NCBI GenBank assembly: GCA_008360955.1
Contig: LUCM01000243.1
Span: forward strand, 1 to 64,000
Length of the DNA: 64,000 bases
Source of the DNA: Fasciolopsis buskii
Taxonomy: Eukaryota > Platyhelminthes > Trematoda > Plagiorchiida > Fasciolidae
Direction of reading: 5' to 3'
The notes below the pieces were generated by a model, which was not told where the DNA came from, made no database searches, and worked only from the letters and a program-made list of their open reading frames with translations. Made by a program: the position numbers and the translations under genes. Below, one piece after another: positions 63,714 through 64,000 of the stretch (position 1 is the first letter of the stretch; each line of letters starts with the position of its first letter).

Positions 63714-64000
63714 TCATGCATGCAAGTACTATAGATTGATTCCTGGCTAATTATTTTCAACATGCTGAGCGACCTACATTCGATGGGAAAAGATGTGTCA
63801 ACGGATTATTGTATTGTCTCATTGCTTACAAATTTATGCTCTAGGCAACTATAGCTTGGTGATGGTTCTGTCAAGCACTTAAGCGCGTCAACAAAACCAC
63901 CGACAGCGATGATGATAATTGAGACGCGAAACGTTTTCTGGGTCCTTATGTGCGTAATTTTTCGAAAGTCAGTGAGATAGTGTTGTCAGTAGGGCGTGCA

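Larger units (their letters stand above)
48513..64000 (+). other. Putative long intron, no acceptor exon found in the window
   Basis: If the donor at 48513 is real, the intron extends at least 15.5 kb. No exon carrying a recognisable folded or DNA-binding domain was found after it on the plus strand. One exon-like block (48971-49170, between TTTCAG and GTACGT) has the wrong phase: it is open only in phase 2 and has a TAG in phase 0. The region holds the SINE relics at 55.6-56.0, 62.1 and 63.6 kb, TA repeats at 59.2 kb, a (TGA)n at 55.0 kb and a CAA/AAT-rich stretch at 49.7 kb. Long introns are usual in trematode genes. Confidence 0.4.

Noticed and set aside
1..64000. CRISPR arrays, operons, rRNA and bacterial-type promoters
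   Set aside because: No regularly spaced direct repeats, no co-directional gene series and no rRNA-like blocks were seen; the sequence is eukaryotic in character.

Overview
The window looks like intergenic and intronic DNA of a large, intron-rich eukaryotic genome, most likely a digenean flatworm (trematode). Three things point there. First, several decayed tRNA-headed repeats carry a hammerhead-ribozyme-like block resembling the schistosome Sm-alpha family. Second, there is a degenerate Penelope-like retroelement with a GIY-YIG endonuclease region. Third, genes are very sparse and there are no bacterial-style operons. The species cannot be fixed from the sequence.

Only one open frame is much longer than chance allows: a 401-codon frame at 47316-48521 (+). 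It ends at a good splice donor after residue 399 and is preceded by a 79-nt intron with donor, branch site and acceptor. It encodes a Ser/Asn/Asp-rich, probably disordered, acidic N-terminal region, perhaps of a nuclear regulator, with no recognisable domain. The following 15.5 kb to the window end is probably its intron. Upstream, 46.85-47.2 kb is a CpG-richer promoter candidate with two opposed CCAAT boxes. The other open frames, of about 60-157 codons, are in the range expected by chance; a few with exon-like edges or signal-peptide-like starts are listed at low confidence.

The recognisable rest is mobile DNA. It includes: (1) a broken Penelope-like element (37.42-38.56 kb, minus); (2) a tRNA-derived SINE family with copies at 13.2, 17.3 and 63.6 kb, plus a relative at 17.5 kb with a tRNA-Lys-like head; (3) an Sm-alpha-like SINE family with hammerhead relics at 2.0, 55.6, 55.8 and probably 62.1 kb; (4) a 289-bp MITE-like element with 37-bp terminal inverted repeats at 33.1 kb, a truncated copy at 12.4 kb and a partial inverted copy at 33.5 kb, all against TA microsatellites, with a hammerhead-like core inside; (5) a near-perfect foldback at 22.7 kb; (6) many TA microsatellites and a long pyrimidine-rich tract at 34.0-34.5 kb.

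The most interesting signals are the ribozyme-like cores in two unrelated short repeat families, the foldback built from a CGAAACGTC-bearing sequence, and the shared SINE body with two different tRNA heads. No functional tRNA, rRNA or CRISPR array was seen.
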